The notes beneath the pieces are model-generated. The model did not search any database and was not told the DNA's origin. It saw only the letters and a list, made by a program, of their open reading frames with translations. Shown in pieces: positions 63,758 to 64,000 of a stretch of DNA of 64,000 nt (position 1 is the first letter of the stretch; each line of letters starts with the position of its first letter). The DNA is from Saccharomycopsis fibuligera x Saccharomycopsis cf. fibuligera (Eukaryota > Ascomycota > Saccharomycetes > Ascoideales > Saccharomycopsidaceae): contig CP012814.1 of NCBI GenBank assembly GCA_001936135.1, positions 434,001 to 498,000 on the forward strand. Reading direction: 5' to 3'. The position numbers and the translations under genes are program-made.

Positions 63758-64000
63758 TTACTACTTCGACAAAGAAAAAAACTGACTATACTTGATTGCC
63801 TTGTTATATAAAATAAAAGTTTCGACATTTTGTGTACCCAGTAGTAGATGATTATTCAAGACTGATATCTGCTCATGATGGTATATGGTACGAGGGGCGC
63901 TACTAATAGTGTAACAATTCCGGGTAACACTATATCTACAGTATGAAAAAAGTGCGATTCACCAAAACGGTCGCAATCGATTTATTATGATGGTGATGGT

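Overview
This window is nuclear DNA from a budding yeast (Saccharomycotina). Gene density is high, nearly all genes are intronless, intergenic DNA is AT-rich with long A/T homopolymers, and the gene set (NUP82, RFC1, SEC27, RPA49, OXA1, BEM2, YOS9, SWD1, RRP8, YCS4, HEM15) reads as direct orthologues of Saccharomyces cerevisiae proteins. Several features suggest the CTG-Ser (Candida/Lodderomyces) group: Gln/Asn/Ser-rich low-complexity tracts, LINE-type (non-LTR) retrotransposon remnants, and an in-frame CTG in the aminotransferase gene at a position where the family usually has Ser. Genus and species are not established here.

Layout. 0.6-10 kb: PBN1 (+), a YER152C-like aminotransferase (+), mitochondrial ribosomal protein mL54/MRPL37 (-) divergent from nucleoporin NUP82 (+). 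11-17.3 kb: LSC1 (+), a 2.5-kb stretch without protein genes holding tRNA-Leu(CAA), tRNA-Arg(UCU) and a retroelement-like repeat, then RFC1 (+). 17.9-29.1 kb: SEC27 (+, with a six-codon first exon and a 202-bp intron), RPA49 (+), VPS9 (-), a mitochondrial PPR-like protein (-) divergent from OXA1 (+). 30.7-46.1 kb: the 2197-codon BEM2 (-), a 2.8-kb gene-free stretch, YOS9 (-), SWD1 (+) and a glycine-zipper protein (-). 47.3-49.9 kb: an OPT2-like oligopeptide transporter (-) split by one in-frame TAA. 49.9-55.2 kb: a 5.3-kb accessory region with two broken LINE fragments, several copies of an A-tailed repeat in both orientations, tRNA-Pro(UGG) and tRNA-Glu(UUC). 55.2-63.8 kb: RRP8 (-), an SNG1/DUF3533 membrane protein (+), condensin YCS4 (-) divergent from HEM15 (+).

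The genes do not form operons or one pathway; this is ordinary eukaryotic gene order. Some themes recur. Mitochondrial function is represented by mL54, LSC1, OXA1, the PPR-like protein and HEM15. Ribosome production is represented by RPA49 and RRP8, whose promoters both carry RRPE plus PAC motifs. Secretory and endosomal traffic is represented by PBN1, SEC27, VPS9 and YOS9. Chromosome biology is represented by RFC1 (with an MCB box upstream), SWD1 and YCS4. The points most worth a second look are the stop-interrupted transporter, the LINE/tRNA cluster with its dispersed repeat family, a ~535-bp insertion with an apparent 6-bp target duplication inside one repeat copy, and a GC-rich hairpin block in the 37-40 kb gene-free stretch. 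I did not find a clear new biological system.
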